Numbered from the stretch's first letter, positions 49,517 through 60,100 are shown. The stretch: DNA of 64,000 bases from CAYWQB01 sp964460785 (GCA_964460785.1 CAYWQB010000001.1:496001-560000); one strand, 5' to 3'. Made by a program: numbers and translations. Notes: generated by a model not told the origin, from the sequence alone.

Positions 49517-50473
49517 ATGAGCAAACTTGACCAGCTCAAAGAGATGACCACAGTTGTGGCAGATACCGGAGAAATTAATGCGATCAAGCAATACACTCCA
49601 ACCGATGCAACAACAAACCCTTCTCTCATCTATGCAGCCACACAACTACCTGACTACCAGTCACTTATAGAAGAAGCCTTAACCTACGGTAGAAAAAAAG
49701 GCGCAACAGCCGAAGAGCGCCTTGATCATACCATGGACAAGCTAACGACAAACTTTGGCACAGAAATCCTAAAGATTGTTCCTGGCCGCGTATCAACCGA
49801 AGTCGATGCTCGCCTTTCTTTTGATACAGAAGCTAGTATTGAAAAAGCAAAAACTCTCATTGGGCTTTATGAGCAAAATGGTATTGATCGTAAGCGCATT
49901 CTCATTAAGCTTGCCTCTACTTGGGAAGGCGTTGAAGCTGCACGTGCTCTAGAGCAAGAGGGCATTCATTGTAACATGACTCTTATGTTCTGCCTTCCCC
50001 AAGCCATTGCCTGTGCAGAAGCAAAAGCTACTCTCATCTCTCCTTTTGTTGGCCGTATCTTAGATTGGCACAAAAAAGCTGAAGGGATCGAAGGGTACCC
50101 TCCAGAGAAAGATCCAGGGGTACTTTCTGTTCATAAAATTTACAACTACCTAAAGAAGTTTGGCTATCCAATCCAAGTGATGGGAGCTTCCTTCCGTAAT
50201 GCGGATGAAATCTTACAACTTGCTGGTTGTGACCTCTTAACAATCAGCCCCAAACTACTTCAAGAGCTGAGCACCTCTGAAGGAGAAGTTGAAAGAAAAC
50301 TAGATCCAAAGCTGGCTCAACAAAGCTCGATTGAAAAGATGGATATTGATGAGCAAGCTTTCCGCTACTTACTGAATGACGATGCGATGGCAACTGAAAA
50401 GCTTGCAGAGGGCATTCGCAAGTTTGCTCATGACCTAATCAAGCTGGAAAGCTCTATCCGCCAAAAGCTGTAA
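49517..50473 (+). CDS. tal: Transaldolase
   Basis: Moves a dihydroxyacetone unit between sugar phosphates in the pentose phosphate pathway. 318 residues, TalB-like. Active-site residues by comparison with E. coli TalB: Asp16 (VVADTG), Asn34 (TTNPSL), Glu95, Schiff-base Lys131 (ILIKLASTWEG), Asn153 and Thr155 (CNMTLMF), Ser175 and Arg180 (SPFVGR), and the phosphate-binding Ser/Arg of GASFRN. All are present, so it should be active. Start ATG 49517 with GGGAGAGG upstream. In Chlamydia a transaldolase gene also lies between the V-ATPase operon and rpoC. Confidence 0.95.
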   Translation: MSKLDQLKEMTTVVADTGEINAIKQYTPTDATTNPSLIYAATQLPDYQSLIEEALTYGRKKGATAEERLDHTMDKLTTNFGTEILKIVPGRVSTEVDARLSFDTEASIEKAKTLIGLYEQNGIDRKRILIKLASTWEGVEAARALEQEGIHCNMTLMFCLPQAIACAEAKATLISPFVGRILDWHKKAEGIEGYPPEKDPGVLSVHKIYNYLKKFGYPIQVMGASFRNADEILQLAGCDLLTISPKLLQELSTSEGEVERKLDPKLAQQSSIEKMDIDEQAFRYLLNDDAMATEKLAEGIRKFAHDLIKLESSIRQKL

Positions 50474-50484
50474 TTTCTCATGCA

Positions 50485-50518
50485 TTGGGGGCATTTTGCC
50501 CCCAATCATATCTTTATT
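50485..50518 (+). terminator. Probable intrinsic terminator after tal
   Basis: A 9-base stem TTGGGGGCA (50485-50493) with TGCCCCCAA (50497-50505) and a TTT loop, followed by a U-rich but interrupted tract (TCATATCTTTATTC). It would separate tal from the paralogue downstream. Confidence 0.65.
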
Positions 50519-50519
50519 C

Positions 50520-50547
50520 TTGACATTTCTTACGAACTTTCTTATCT
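50520..50547 (+). promoter_or_regulatory. Probable promoter for the transaldolase paralogue
   Basis: Perfect -35 TTGACA (50520-50525), 16 bases, then TTATCT (50542-50547). It lies after the tal terminator and about 33 bases before the GTG at 50580, which supports that start over the TTG at 50496. Confidence 0.5.
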
Positions 50548-50579
50548 CCCGAGCTAAGGGAATAGACTGCAGGTGGCTC

Positions 50580-51476
50580 GTGGAACAGAACTTATGGACA
50601 CAACTCAAAGAGATCACTAGTGTTGCTTTAGACTCTTTCAACCCTCAGGATTACCACTTTTTTACTCCTGAGCATGGGACTTGCAATCCTTCGATTGTGC
50701 GGCAATATATGATCCATGCAAACCATCATTTAGCATCCTCTGGAACGGCAGAGCTTGCTCTTGTGCATGGAGCAGAGGCGATCTTTAAGGAACTCCATGG
50801 CAAGCTCGCTATTCAGCTCAATCCTTTTTTTGCTCATAGTCAAACGCAAATGACCTGCAATGCTAAGCATTTACTCCATCTTTTTGGAGAAGCGGGCATT
50901 GAATCAGAACGAGTGATTCTTAAAATTCCAGGCACATGGGAAGGCATATTAGCTGCAAAAGAGCTTGAAGAAGAAGGCATTACAACAATGCTTACAGCCG
51001 TCTTTACCGCTACACAAGCAATGACAGCAATGGAAAAAGGGATCTCTTATATTGCTCCTTGGGTTTCAGCCATTCAATCTATTCAAAGTAAAGATTCGCT
51101 TCCTTTAAGCCATAAAGGGGTCGAGTTAACTCTTAATCTCCACCAAGAGTTCAAGCAAAAGCAGGCGAAGACTCGCATCCTTGCAGCGGGCTTAAAGACG
51201 ATTGAAGAAGCATTTTCTGTAGCAAGTATTGATGCTTTAACGATTAAGCCTCGCTTAGCCCTTGAGTTACAAGCAACCCATGAAGTGCCCACACTATATA
51301 GAAGTTTTGACTTAAACCTTTGTGATGCGGTGACAACAAAGAGAGCATTTGAAAGCCAAATCAAGCAAGAAGGCTCTGCATTAGAGTACCTTGAACAATC
51401 CCTCAACCAATTCCGGTTGTCATGGATGGCGATTAAACAGCTAGCCTCACAAGGAAGCAGCCTAGCCCTTACTTGA
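50580..51476 (+). CDS. Diverged transaldolase-family paralogue
   Basis: A second transaldolase-fold protein, 298 residues from a GTG start at 50580 with AGGTGG at 50571-50576; the frame is open to a TTG at 50496, but that lies inside the tal terminator. It aligns without gaps over long stretches with Tal. Kept: the Asp at 18 (VALDSF), Asn36 (TCNPSI), the Schiff-base Lys115 (VILKIPGTWEG) and Thr139. Changed: Glu95 to Gln79, Asn153 to Met137, Ser175 to Ala159, Arg180 to Ala164, and the phosphate-binding Ser and Arg of GASFRN to Gly and Lys (AAGLKT). Normal transaldolase activity is therefore doubtful; a different aldol reaction or a regulatory role is possible. Its end overlaps the convergent RND gene by 15 bases. 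Confidence 0.85.
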   Translation: MEQNLWTQLKEITSVALDSFNPQDYHFFTPEHGTCNPSIVRQYMIHANHHLASSGTAELALVHGAEAIFKELHGKLAIQLNPFFAHSQTQMTCNAKHLLHLFGEAGIESERVILKIPGTWEGILAAKELEEEGITTMLTAVFTATQAMTAMEKGISYIAPWVSAIQSIQSKDSLPLSHKGVELTLNLHQEFKQKQAKTRILAAGLKTIEEAFSVASIDALTIKPRLALELQATHEVPTLYRSFDLNLCDAVTTKRAFESQIKQEGSALEYLEQSLNQFRLSWMAIKQLASQGSSLALT

Positions 51477-54400
51477 TTTTTTCGGTGCGAACCTCTCTTG
51501 CAACTCTTCTAGGTACACATAGACACAGGGTGTGATAAAGAGAGTGACGAGCTGACTAATAATCAACCCCCCAACGATCCCTATCCCTAAAGGCATTTCT
51601 GCGGACCCACTGGCTCCCATACCAACTGCAATAGGCACTGCTCCCATTCCTGCGGCAATCGTAGTCATTAAAATAGGGCGAAAGCGCTCTAGGCACGCCT
51701 TCTTCACAGCGTCTATTGCATGCAGACCTTCTCGAATATGCTGATTGGCAAAATCGACAATAATAATCCCATTCTTTAAGACAATTCCTAAAACAACAAA
51801 TATAGCAATATAGCTGTAAAGAGATAGTTCCTGGTGCATGACCCACAAAGTGAAGAGTGTCCCAAATAAGACTCCAGGAAGAGTGGACAAAATGGTGATG
51901 GGGTGAATAAAGCTTTCATAAAGGATGGTCAAAATGACATACACCACAAAAATTGCTAGAGCAAGCAAGATTGCTAGCCTTGTCAATACTTGATCAAAGA
52001 CTTGAGCCTGCCCTTTAAAGCTAGCAAGGAGCCCTTTTTCTTTCACTTCTGGGTCAGCTATTTTCTCAAGAGCGCTCATAGCTTCACTTAAGCTATGCCC
52101 TTTGGCCACATCAAAACTCAAGGTCACAGAGGTTAATTTACCCGTCTGAAAAACAGCGGTAGGAGCTGCTTCCATATGAGTTGTGACTAAGCTCTTCAAG
52201 GGAACCATGACATTTTTCCCTTCTTCTGGAGATACAGAAGAGCGAATATGAAGGTAGTTTAATGCTTCCACGTACTTGCGAAACGGATCATCGAGAGAGA
52301 AGACCACTTTTTGTAAATCTGAGGGTGTATTGTATGTATTAATTTGCCCTTCAGCAAAAGCTAAGCCAATTGTCTTAGCCATCTCTTCAGCTGTAATTCC
52401 ATAAAAACCAGCAAGCTGGCGATTAAAAGTAATATTCATTTTTGGCTTGGTAATCTGAACATTTGAAGAGACCTGAACAAACCTAGAATCTTTTTTCATC
52501 GCAGAAAGGATCTCTGCGGCTCCTGTATAGAGCTTATTAGGATTTCCTAAGGTAGATAGGGTATACTGATACTTCGCAGAGCTAGACTGAGGGCTTGTAT
52601 TCAAGTTCAGAGGAACAAGCTGTGTATAAAGAGGCATAAACCCAACAATACCTGTCGCTTTTTCGCGAAGGAGATCAATTACTTCTGAAGTGGTTGGGCG
52701 GGGCTCCTTATCACTTAAGTGGATAAAAAACTTTGTCTCATTTGCTGGCATGAAAGAAAGGTTCGCACCAGAAATCACACGATCCACATAGGGGAGTTCT
52801 TTAGCAAGTGCATTTGCGTGATCTTGTGCCTTAGCTACACGTCCTGGACCGGTTCCTGGCTGTGCAACGCCTATCCCTAAAATAGCCCCTGTATCCCCTG
52901 CTGGCAAAAAGTTTTTGGGCAAAGCTTGATAGATAAACAAACTACACACCAAGCTAAGAATACCAAGAGCAATAACCTTCATTCGGTGATGAAGAGAGTA
53001 ATCTAGTAGTGGCGAGTAAAACTTGACCACTTTAGCCATCACAGCTTTAGATGCTTTTTCCACCTTAGATTCCTCTACGTGCTTGACAAAACGAGAGCAA
53101 AGCATAGGAATTAAAGTCACAGCAATAACCCCAGAAAGAGCAACGGTCAAAACAACAATCATTGCAAACTCCAAAAAGAGCTTACCCATCACTCCCGGCA
53201 AGAATGCAAGAGGAAGAAACACCGCTATAAGAGAAGCGCTCATGGAAATCACTGTAGAGACCACTTCATGAGACCCATCGATAGCTGCTTGAAATGGCTT
53301 TTTTCCCTTCTCAATATGACGGAAGATATTTTCCAGCATGACAATAGCATCATCCACAAGGAAGCCTATAATCAGCACATAGCCAAGCAGGGTGAGGATG
53401 TTCACAGAAAATCCAAAGAGCAGCATAAAAATTGCTGAACCGATGATGGAAAAAGGTAAAGCAAGCACTGGAATGATTGTTGCAGAAGCTCGCCCTAAAA
53501 AGAGGAAGACGACCACTACAACAAGAACGAATGCGATTAAAAGAGTATCACGGACATCTTCTACAGATTTTATAATTGATCCCTTTTGGCTATATACAGT
53601 TTCCAACTGAATAGAAGGGGGGAGCTCTTTTTCAATTTTTGGGAAAAGAGACTCAATACTATCAATCACAGCAACAGTATTGGCTCCAGGCTGCTTATGA
53701 ATGGCTAAAACGACGGATGAAGAGGATTTGCCCCCTCTGTGCCAATTTGTGATGGAAAAATTTTCATGGCGCTTTCCTGTATACACACGCCCGATATCGC
53801 GCAGGTAAATAGGCTTAGCTCCATGCTGCCCTACAATAACCTCCTCATAATCCTCAGCCTTTTTAATTTGCCCTTGTGAAGCCAGCTCATAAGACTTATC
53901 GTCCGTATAAACCCTTCCCCCTGGAAATGTTGTTGAAGATCTACGGAGTTGCTCGGCAACTTCTGTAATATTCAGGTTTCTTTGCGCTAACTTTCTAGGG
54001 TCCACTTTTATGCGGATTGCCTGATCTGTCCCAAAATATGCAATATCCCCTACTCCTGCGAGGATACTGATATTATCCCCTAATAGAGTCTCCGCATAGT
54101 TATATAAATCGGTCTCTGTTTGTGTTTGTGAATTAATAGCCAGGTACATAATGGGTTGATCGGATGGATTATATACCTGGAAGCTTGGAGGCTGAGGCAT
54201 ATCTTGGGGCAGGTGTGCCAAAGCTGCAGAAATTGCCTTTTGAGTATCTGCCTCTGCTTCTGCAATCGGCTTATCCAAATCGAAGGAAAGGACAGCAATA
54301 GAAAGGCCAGAGATATTCATCGTCTCAGAACTTGTAATCCCTGGGATGCCTAAAAATTCTGTTTGCAAGGGCAAGGAAACATTCTCTGCCATATCCTCTG

Positions 54401-54566
54401 GAGTAAAGCCTGGGTAGGAAGCTTGAACCTGTATCACAGGCACCTGCACATTTGGCAAGTCACTCACAGGCAACTTAAAAAGACAGATTACCCCAAAGAC
54501 AATAACAGCAATCGCTAAAATTCCCGTCATTGCTGGGCGTCGAATACAGATCTTGCTTAGCGACAT
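51462..54566 (-). CDS. RND-family multidrug efflux permease (AcrB/MdtB-like)
   Basis: A 1034-residue HAE1-type proton-driven pump of the inner membrane. It has TM1 at about 11-30, the two large periplasmic loops and two TM blocks (about 335-490 and 865-1025). The proton-relay Asp pair is in IGFLVDDAIVMLENIF, and unlike the RND at 11895 the TM10 Lys is conserved (LGIVLKNGIIIVDFAN). The loop block DFDLDKPIAEAEADTQKAISAA-like is typical of multidrug RND pumps. Start ATG 54566, 9 bases behind the adaptor gene. Part of a complete three-gene pump; substrate unknown. Confidence 0.92.
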   Translation of the reverse strand: MSLSKICIRRPAMTGILAIAVIVFGVICLFKLPVSDLPNVQVPVIQVQASYPGFTPEDMAENVSLPLQTEFLGIPGITSSETMNISGLSIAVLSFDLDKPIAEAEADTQKAISAALAHLPQDMPQPPSFQVYNPSDQPIMYLAINSQTQTETDLYNYAETLLGDNISILAGVGDIAYFGTDQAIRIKVDPRKLAQRNLNITEVAEQLRRSSTTFPGGRVYTDDKSYELASQGQIKKAEDYEEVIVGQHGAKPIYLRDIGRVYTGKRHENFSITNWHRGGKSSSSVVLAIHKQPGANTVAVIDSIESLFPKIEKELPPSIQLETVYSQKGSIIKSVEDVRDTLLIAFVLVVVVVFLFLGRASATIIPVLALPFSIIGSAIFMLLFGFSVNILTLLGYVLIIGFLVDDAIVMLENIFRHIEKGKKPFQAAIDGSHEVVSTVISMSASLIAVFLPLAFLPGVMGKLFLEFAMIVVLTVALSGVIAVTLIPMLCSRFVKHVEESKVEKASKAVMAKVVKFYSPLLDYSLHHRMKVIALGILSLVCSLFIYQALPKNFLPAGDTGAILGIGVAQPGTGPGRVAKAQDHANALAKELPYVDRVISGANLSFMPANETKFFIHLSDKEPRPTTSEVIDLLREKATGIVGFMPLYTQLVPLNLNTSPQSSSAKYQYTLSTLGNPNKLYTGAAEILSAMKKDSRFVQVSSNVQITKPKMNITFNRQLAGFYGITAEEMAKTIGLAFAEGQINTYNTPSDLQKVVFSLDDPFRKYVEALNYLHIRSSVSPEEGKNVMVPLKSLVTTHMEAAPTAVFQTGKLTSVTLSFDVAKGHSLSEAMSALEKIADPEVKEKGLLASFKGQAQVFDQVLTRLAILLALAIFVVYVILTILYESFIHPITILSTLPGVLFGTLFTLWVMHQELSLYSYIAIFVVLGIVLKNGIIIVDFANQHIREGLHAIDAVKKACLERFRPILMTTIAAGMGAVPIAVGMGASGSAEMPLGIGIVGGLIISQLVTLFITPCVYVYLEELQERFAPKKSSKG

Positions 54567-54575
54567 ACAAGGCTC

Positions 54576-55661
54576 CTAATAGGTAACTTTTGCTCCTGGA
54601 TAAAGCCTTAATTGTCCATCTGTTACAATGGTATCCCCAGCTTCAACCCCTTTTGTAATGACATAATCACTACCAAACCTTTGACCTACTTCCACAGGTC
54701 GCACTTCCACTTCATGCTGCGCATTAGCAATATAGACATATTGCCCCTTACTGTTAATTTGCAGAGCTTCTTGAGGCACAAGCACAGCTTGCTTAATTGT
54801 TTTCAGGTTCAAAACAACCTCAAGGTACTCCCCTGGCCATAAAAGCTTATCCGTATTTTCCACACGAGCCTCAAGCTCAATGGTACCAGACAGTGTATCG
54901 ACAGCATTTTGCAAACTATTCAGCACGCCTTGAATCTTTTCCCCAGCTAGGGTCTGTACTTCAACCGTCAGTCCTTCTTGCTTTGCTTGCTCAGCATAAT
55001 GCCGAACAACACTTAAGTCATTTTGAGAAAGAGTAAACTTCACATGCATGGGAGAAAGCATATTCAGAGCAATTAAAGGGGTACTTGTCTCTGTGATGAC
55101 ATTCCCCTCATCATATTCGGAAATCCCTAGAATGCCATCCATAGGGGCATGGATATAGCAGTACTCTAGTTCCAACTGCGCTTTCTCTTTTGTAGCTTGT
55201 GCTTCTTTTAGTTGAGCTTGTAGTTCTTTCAGCTTACTTTCTGTTTTATGGAAAGTATCTTGAGACACAATATCATCCCCAACTAACCGTTGGTAACGGC
55301 CTAGAAGCCCTTCCTGATAGCTAACTTCCGCCTGTATCTCTTCTACATCAGCTTCTGCCTTACGTAGCTCTGCTTCATATGGTCTAGGGTCGATCTCATA
55401 CAAAAGCTCTCCCTGACTCACAGACTGTCCATCTTTTACATAGGTCTTAATGATTTTCCCTGTCACCTGCGAGTAAATCTGTACATGCTTGTAGGATGAC
55501 GCATACCCCACGCCATGCACATAAAAGGGGACATCTTCAGCCTTAGCTTGCTGGACTTTAACAGAGACAGCCGGAGACTCTGTATGAGGGCTGCTTTTTT
55601 CACTACACGCACCTAGCACTAGGCCCAAGCCTAAAATAGTCATCGCCAATTTATGACTCAT
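54576..55661 (-). CDS. RND efflux adaptor lipoprotein (membrane fusion protein)
   Basis: A 361-residue AcrA-like adaptor. Signal with lipobox LGAC makes it a lipoprotein. Order of elements: barrel-sandwich half (VHGVGYASSYKHVQIYSQVTGKI, about 48-70), helical hairpin (about 95-165), second lipoyl half YCYIHAPMDGILGISEYDEGNVI, beta-barrel and a membrane-proximal C terminus ending DGQLRLYPGAKV. It overlaps the outer-membrane channel gene by 4 bases and is followed by the pump gene, so all three are one operon. Confidence 0.92.
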   Translation of the reverse strand: MSHKLAMTILGLGLVLGACSEKSSPHTESPAVSVKVQQAKAEDVPFYVHGVGYASSYKHVQIYSQVTGKIIKTYVKDGQSVSQGELLYEIDPRPYEAELRKAEADVEEIQAEVSYQEGLLGRYQRLVGDDIVSQDTFHKTESKLKELQAQLKEAQATKEKAQLELEYCYIHAPMDGILGISEYDEGNVITETSTPLIALNMLSPMHVKFTLSQNDLSVVRHYAEQAKQEGLTVEVQTLAGEKIQGVLNSLQNAVDTLSGTIELEARVENTDKLLWPGEYLEVVLNLKTIKQAVLVPQEALQINSKGQYVYIANAQHEVEVRPVEVGQRFGSDYVITKGVEAGDTIVTDGQLRLYPGAKVTY

Positions 55662-57067
55662 AAATGTTCCCCTATAGGTTTCCCTGTGTAAAAGCTAAGG
55701 TTAGCAAGAGCCATGAAATACCCTTTGCGAGCCCCTGTCCATTGTTTACGTGCTGAAGCAAGCGAATTTTGTGCAGTTAACACATCAATCACACTACTCA
55801 ATCCACCAGAAAATTTTTCCATGGCTATATTGAATGCTTCATTAGCAGACTCTAAGTATTCTGCTGTCAGAGCATACTCTCTTGAAGCTTGCTGAACGTC
55901 TTCCCAAGCACTTGCCACCTCTTGAGAAAGCATGACTTCTTTAGCACGCAACTTTGAGCGCGCATGTAGTACCTTCTGCTTTGCAGCTTCTACTTGAAAA
56001 AAGCGCTTAAACCCTTCAAAAATATCATAGGAAATTGCAACTTGTCCTGTCACTTCATAGCTGGGACTGGGCCCTCGAGAGTAGTAGGGTTTGTCATAAC
56101 TTGCCGTTAGGGAGAGTGTTGGAAAAAACTCCGCTCTATACTCTGACACAGAGGCTTTTTCTCCTATGATAGCACTTTGTAAAGCTAAGAGATCAGGTCT
56201 AGCTTGTAAGGCATCCTCTGCAAGTTGCTTCACTGAATAGTCAGTGAGATCTATTTTTTCAGGAAAGATTGCTGCGACTTCAAGGCGCTCCTCAACCGGC
56301 ACTCCGATGCTCATTTTCAGCTTATTCAGGTTTTTCTTTTGAGTATTCTGTTCTTCACTAAGACGGATTTTTGCACTTAAGTAGTTCGAGCGAGCTTGTA
56401 AATAGTCAGAGCGATCTAATACGCCCGCATCTTGCCTAGCTTGTGCAACCTCTACAAGCCGTTCCAAGTCTTCTACATTTTTTTCCTCATTCACAACATC
56501 TTGTTGGCTACCAACAGTGCTCCAGTAGTGAGTTGTTACCTCTTGCTCAACCTCTTGAAGTAAGCGGTTGTAGTTCAAGCTTTCGACTTCGAAGCTCTCA
56601 TGCGCACGACGTACTTTTGCAGATCGCTTGCCAAAATCATAGATTGTGTAATTGACCTCAGCCTGAGGAGTAAAAGAGCTAATTTCTGTGGTTTGGATAT
56701 GATTTGGCGAAGTGATCGAACTTTGTCGCGACCGCTCTGCTGATGCAGAAACACTTATGCTAGGGAAGTAATCAGCTCGAGCTTCTTGAATTAAGCTTTT
56801 CTGGTACGCTGAGCTATAATAGCTTGCACGAATCTTAGGGTTTTCATGCATCGCATAGTCGACTAGTTTCTTTAGACTCACAGGCCCTTCTGGCAGAGGC
56901 TTCCGTACGACATCTTGCTGCTTAAAAGTATCAGGATCGTGCCATGGCTTCCCTACCTCCTGATTAGGAGCCACTTCTTCCTGCAAAACCTTTTGACTTT
57001 GGCAGCCATAGCCCAAAAGGAATGTGCCTATCACTAATAGAAAACTCGACCGAAACATAAAATCCAT
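55658..57067 (-). CDS. TolC-family outer-membrane efflux lipoprotein
   Basis: A 469-residue outer-membrane channel protein of the TolC/OprM family with a lipobox (LGYGC) near residue 22. It shows the two-fold helical repeat: first half around residues 65-255 (YAMHENPKIRASYYSSAYQKSLIQEARADYFPSIS-like and DVVNEEKNVEDLERLVEVAQARQDAGVLDRSDYLQARS), second half around 275-460 with LQARPDLLALQSAIIGEKASV and the matching AMEKFSGGLSSVIDVLTAQNSL. First gene of the tripartite pump operon. It could also serve the adaptor and pump at 10504-14996, which have no channel of their own. Confidence 0.91.
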   Translation of the reverse strand: MDFMFRSSFLLVIGTFLLGYGCQSQKVLQEEVAPNQEVGKPWHDPDTFKQQDVVRKPLPEGPVSLKKLVDYAMHENPKIRASYYSSAYQKSLIQEARADYFPSISVSASAERSRQSSITSPNHIQTTEISSFTPQAEVNYTIYDFGKRSAKVRRAHESFEVESLNYNRLLQEVEQEVTTHYWSTVGSQQDVVNEEKNVEDLERLVEVAQARQDAGVLDRSDYLQARSNYLSAKIRLSEEQNTQKKNLNKLKMSIGVPVEERLEVAAIFPEKIDLTDYSVKQLAEDALQARPDLLALQSAIIGEKASVSEYRAEFFPTLSLTASYDKPYYSRGPSPSYEVTGQVAISYDIFEGFKRFFQVEAAKQKVLHARSKLRAKEVMLSQEVASAWEDVQQASREYALTAEYLESANEAFNIAMEKFSGGLSSVIDVLTAQNSLASARKQWTGARKGYFMALANLSFYTGKPIGEHL

Positions 57068-57128
57068 CTGCTCTTTTCCAGTTTGTGATAGCAGAGAATT
57101 TTTTTTTTACATAGTCCGAACTAAAGAG

Positions 57129-57163
57129 AAAAAAAAAGCCTGCACTCGAAAAAGTGCAGGCTT
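57129..57163 (-). terminator. Intrinsic terminator of the rpoBC transcript
   Basis: An 11-base stem (plus-strand AAGCCTGCACT at 57136-57146 with its complement at 57153-57163) and a 6-base loop. On the minus strand it is followed by a run of T, seen as nine A at 57129-57137 on the plus strand. It lies 31 bases after the rpoC stop. Confidence 0.92.
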
Positions 57164-57193
57164 ATACGAAACCAGAGATTCTTTGCTTAAGGT

Positions 57194-60100
57194 CTAATCA
57201 TCAAACTGGAAAGCAAGCTCTTCTTCACGCTCAGTGTTGACAAACTTGTTTACACGCTTGTGATAAACGAACCCGGTACCTCCAGGCACAATATGCCCAG
57301 CGATCACGTTTTCTTTAAAACCATTCAAGAAGTCTTCTTTTCCTTCACATGCAGCATCTGTCAAGACACGTGTTGTATCCTGGAAGGAAGCTGCTGACAT
57401 AAAGGACTTTGTTCCTAGAGAGGCCTTGGTAATCCCTAAGAGAACAGGAGCTGCCTGTGCAGGCTTACCCCCCTCTTCCATTACCTTCTTATTCTCAGCA
57501 TGGAAGTCTCTCTTATCCACCTCTTCTCCATAAAGAAGGATGGTATCACCTGGGTCTGAAACGCGAACCTTTTGTAGCATCTGGCGCACGATAATCTCAA
57601 TATGCTTATCGTTAATGTCTACCCCCTGAAGGCGGTAAACTTCTTGCACCTGGCTAACAAGGTAACGCTGCAGCTCACGCACACCGCTGATATCTAGGAT
57701 CTCCTGTGGCACGACAAGACCATCTGTTAGGGCTTGTCCTTTGATGACACGATCTCCCTTTTGGACAATCAAGTGCTTGGTCAAAGGAATCAGGTGCTCC
57801 TCTTCCATCTTGGACACTTCATCACAGACCACAACAATGCGCTTGTTCTTCTGCACGCCTTTGAAATCAACAATACCATCGATTTTTGCAATCTCAGCAG
57901 CTTCTTTTGGCTTTCTCGCTTCAAAAAGCTCGGCAACTCGAGGAAGACCCCCGGTAATATCCTTTGTTTTGATTGCAGAGCGTGGTAGACGAGCAAGGAG
58001 ACTACCAGCACGGACTTTGTCACCTTCCTTAACAGAGATGATCGCTCCTGATGGAATAGCATAAGCTCCAACAAGCTCTGTGCATCCCTTATCAGCGTAG
58101 ATCATAATCTGAGGATGGAGTTCTCCGCGGTGTTGCTTAACTACAAGTTCCGACTGCCCTGTCTGCTTATTTGTATCAAACTCTGTAGAAATTCCTTCTA
58201 CTAGATCTTCATACTTCACATAACCAGGCTTTTCACAAATAATCGGAATGTTGTGTTGCTCAGCTTCACCAACCTCTGTGCCTTTTTTGACCTCTGCCCC
58301 ATCAGAAATGAAGATACGAGTTCCGACTTCAAGTCCGAATGACTGCATTGGTTCAATAGACTTGTTCGCAAGAAGCTTCTTGTACTCATCAAGAGGACGT
58401 TTTTCGTCCCGTACAATATGGAGGATGCCATTTTTATTTAGTGCAACCCACTGCCCTTCTTGGTTCTGAACAGTACGAACATCTTGGTAAACCAAGATTC
58501 CATCATGCTCAGCAATCAATTGCGGCTCAAGAGATGCAGAAGCAACCCCTCCAAGGTGGAAGGTATCCATTGTCAACTGTGTTCCAGGCTCACCAATTGA
58601 CTGTGCAGCGATAATTCCAACAGCTTCACCTTGGCTAACTTCTCTTCCTGTAGCTAGGTTGAGGCCATAACACTTTGCACAGACTCCACGATAGCTTTCA
58701 CAAGTAGTAACCGAACGGATTTTTACTGTTTCGATACCAGCATCATCAATCAACTCTGCTTGATCCCAGTTCAGAACATCTCCAGACTTCGCTAGCAGTT
58801 TATTGCTATCTCCAGGCTGATAGGTGTCTTCAACAACAGTTCGGCCGTAGATACGATCCTTCAAAGCAAGAACTTCTTCTTGTCCCTGTTTGATGCTCGC
58901 CATCTCAATGCCGTTGATCGTTCCACAGTCTTCTTCTGTAATGATGACATCTTGTGCGACATCAACAAGACGACGAGTCAAGTAACCGGAGTCCGCTGTT
59001 TTAAGAGCTGTATCGGCAAGACCTTTACGCGCACCGTGAGAAGAGATGAAGTACTGCATCACCGTTAGACCTTCTCGGAAGTTAGACGTAATAGGAGATT
59101 CAATAATATCCCCTGAAGGTCGAGCCATCAGACCTCTCAAGGCACCTAGCTGACGCACCTGGCTCTTGTTTCCTCGAGCTCCTGAGTCTAGCATTAGGTA
59201 CAGTGGGTTTAGGTCACCATCTGTTGTGTCCATCAGCTTCTGGAAAAGATCTTCGCCAATAAGGTCTCCAATCTCTGTCCAAATGCTAATAGTTTTGGAT
59301 TCACGCTCACCATCTGTGATAATTCCGTCCTCATACTGCTGACGAACCTTTTCAACACGCTCATGCCCTTCTTCAAGGAACTTTTCCTTGCATTGTGGAA
59401 TGACGATATCACAAACCCCCATAGAGGAAGCGGCTTTCGTTGCCTGGTGGAAACCTAGATTCTTCAGATCATCCAAGAAACGAACCGTACGCTCTAGCCC
59501 TACCTTTTTGTGGCAAGCTAGAATCAACTCTTCCATCTTTCTCTTTGGTAGGCTGTAGTTTTGGAAACCAAGCTCTTTTGGAATGATGGTGTTGAAGATC
59601 ACACGACCTGGCGTTGTTTCAATGATTGCGCCATCTTCTAAACGAAGCTTAATACGCTCATGAACACGCACTCCTCGGCCAGAGTTTTCCCAACGGTTGC
59701 TCTTTGCCCAAGAAAGAGTCTCGTTTGTATAGATAGATCCTGAAGGGCTTAGTGCAAGCAAGACTTCTTCGCGGTTAGCAAATGCTCGTACACGCTTCCC
59801 TTCCTTTTCAGGATCATAGACAGGATCATGCATGAGGTAGTACAGGCCAAGTGTCATATCCTGGTCAGGTACAGCAACAGGCTTACCAGAAGATGGTAAG
59901 AAGATGTTGTCTGAAGCCATCATTAGCACTTTTGCTTCAATCTGCGCTTCAACTGAAAGAGGAATATGCACAGCCATTTGGTCACCATCGAAGTCGGCGT
60001 TAAAGGCCGAGCAAACAAGAGGGTGTACACGAATCGCTTTTCCTTCAATCAAGGTTGGCTCAAACGCCTGGATCCCGAGTCTGTGCAGTGTAGGTGCACG

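Noticed and set aside
50496..50579. N-terminal hydrophobic extension of the transaldolase paralogue (TTG start at 50496)
   Set aside because: It begins inside the tal terminator stem and spans a TTGACA promoter; the GTG at 50580 with AGGTGG is better.
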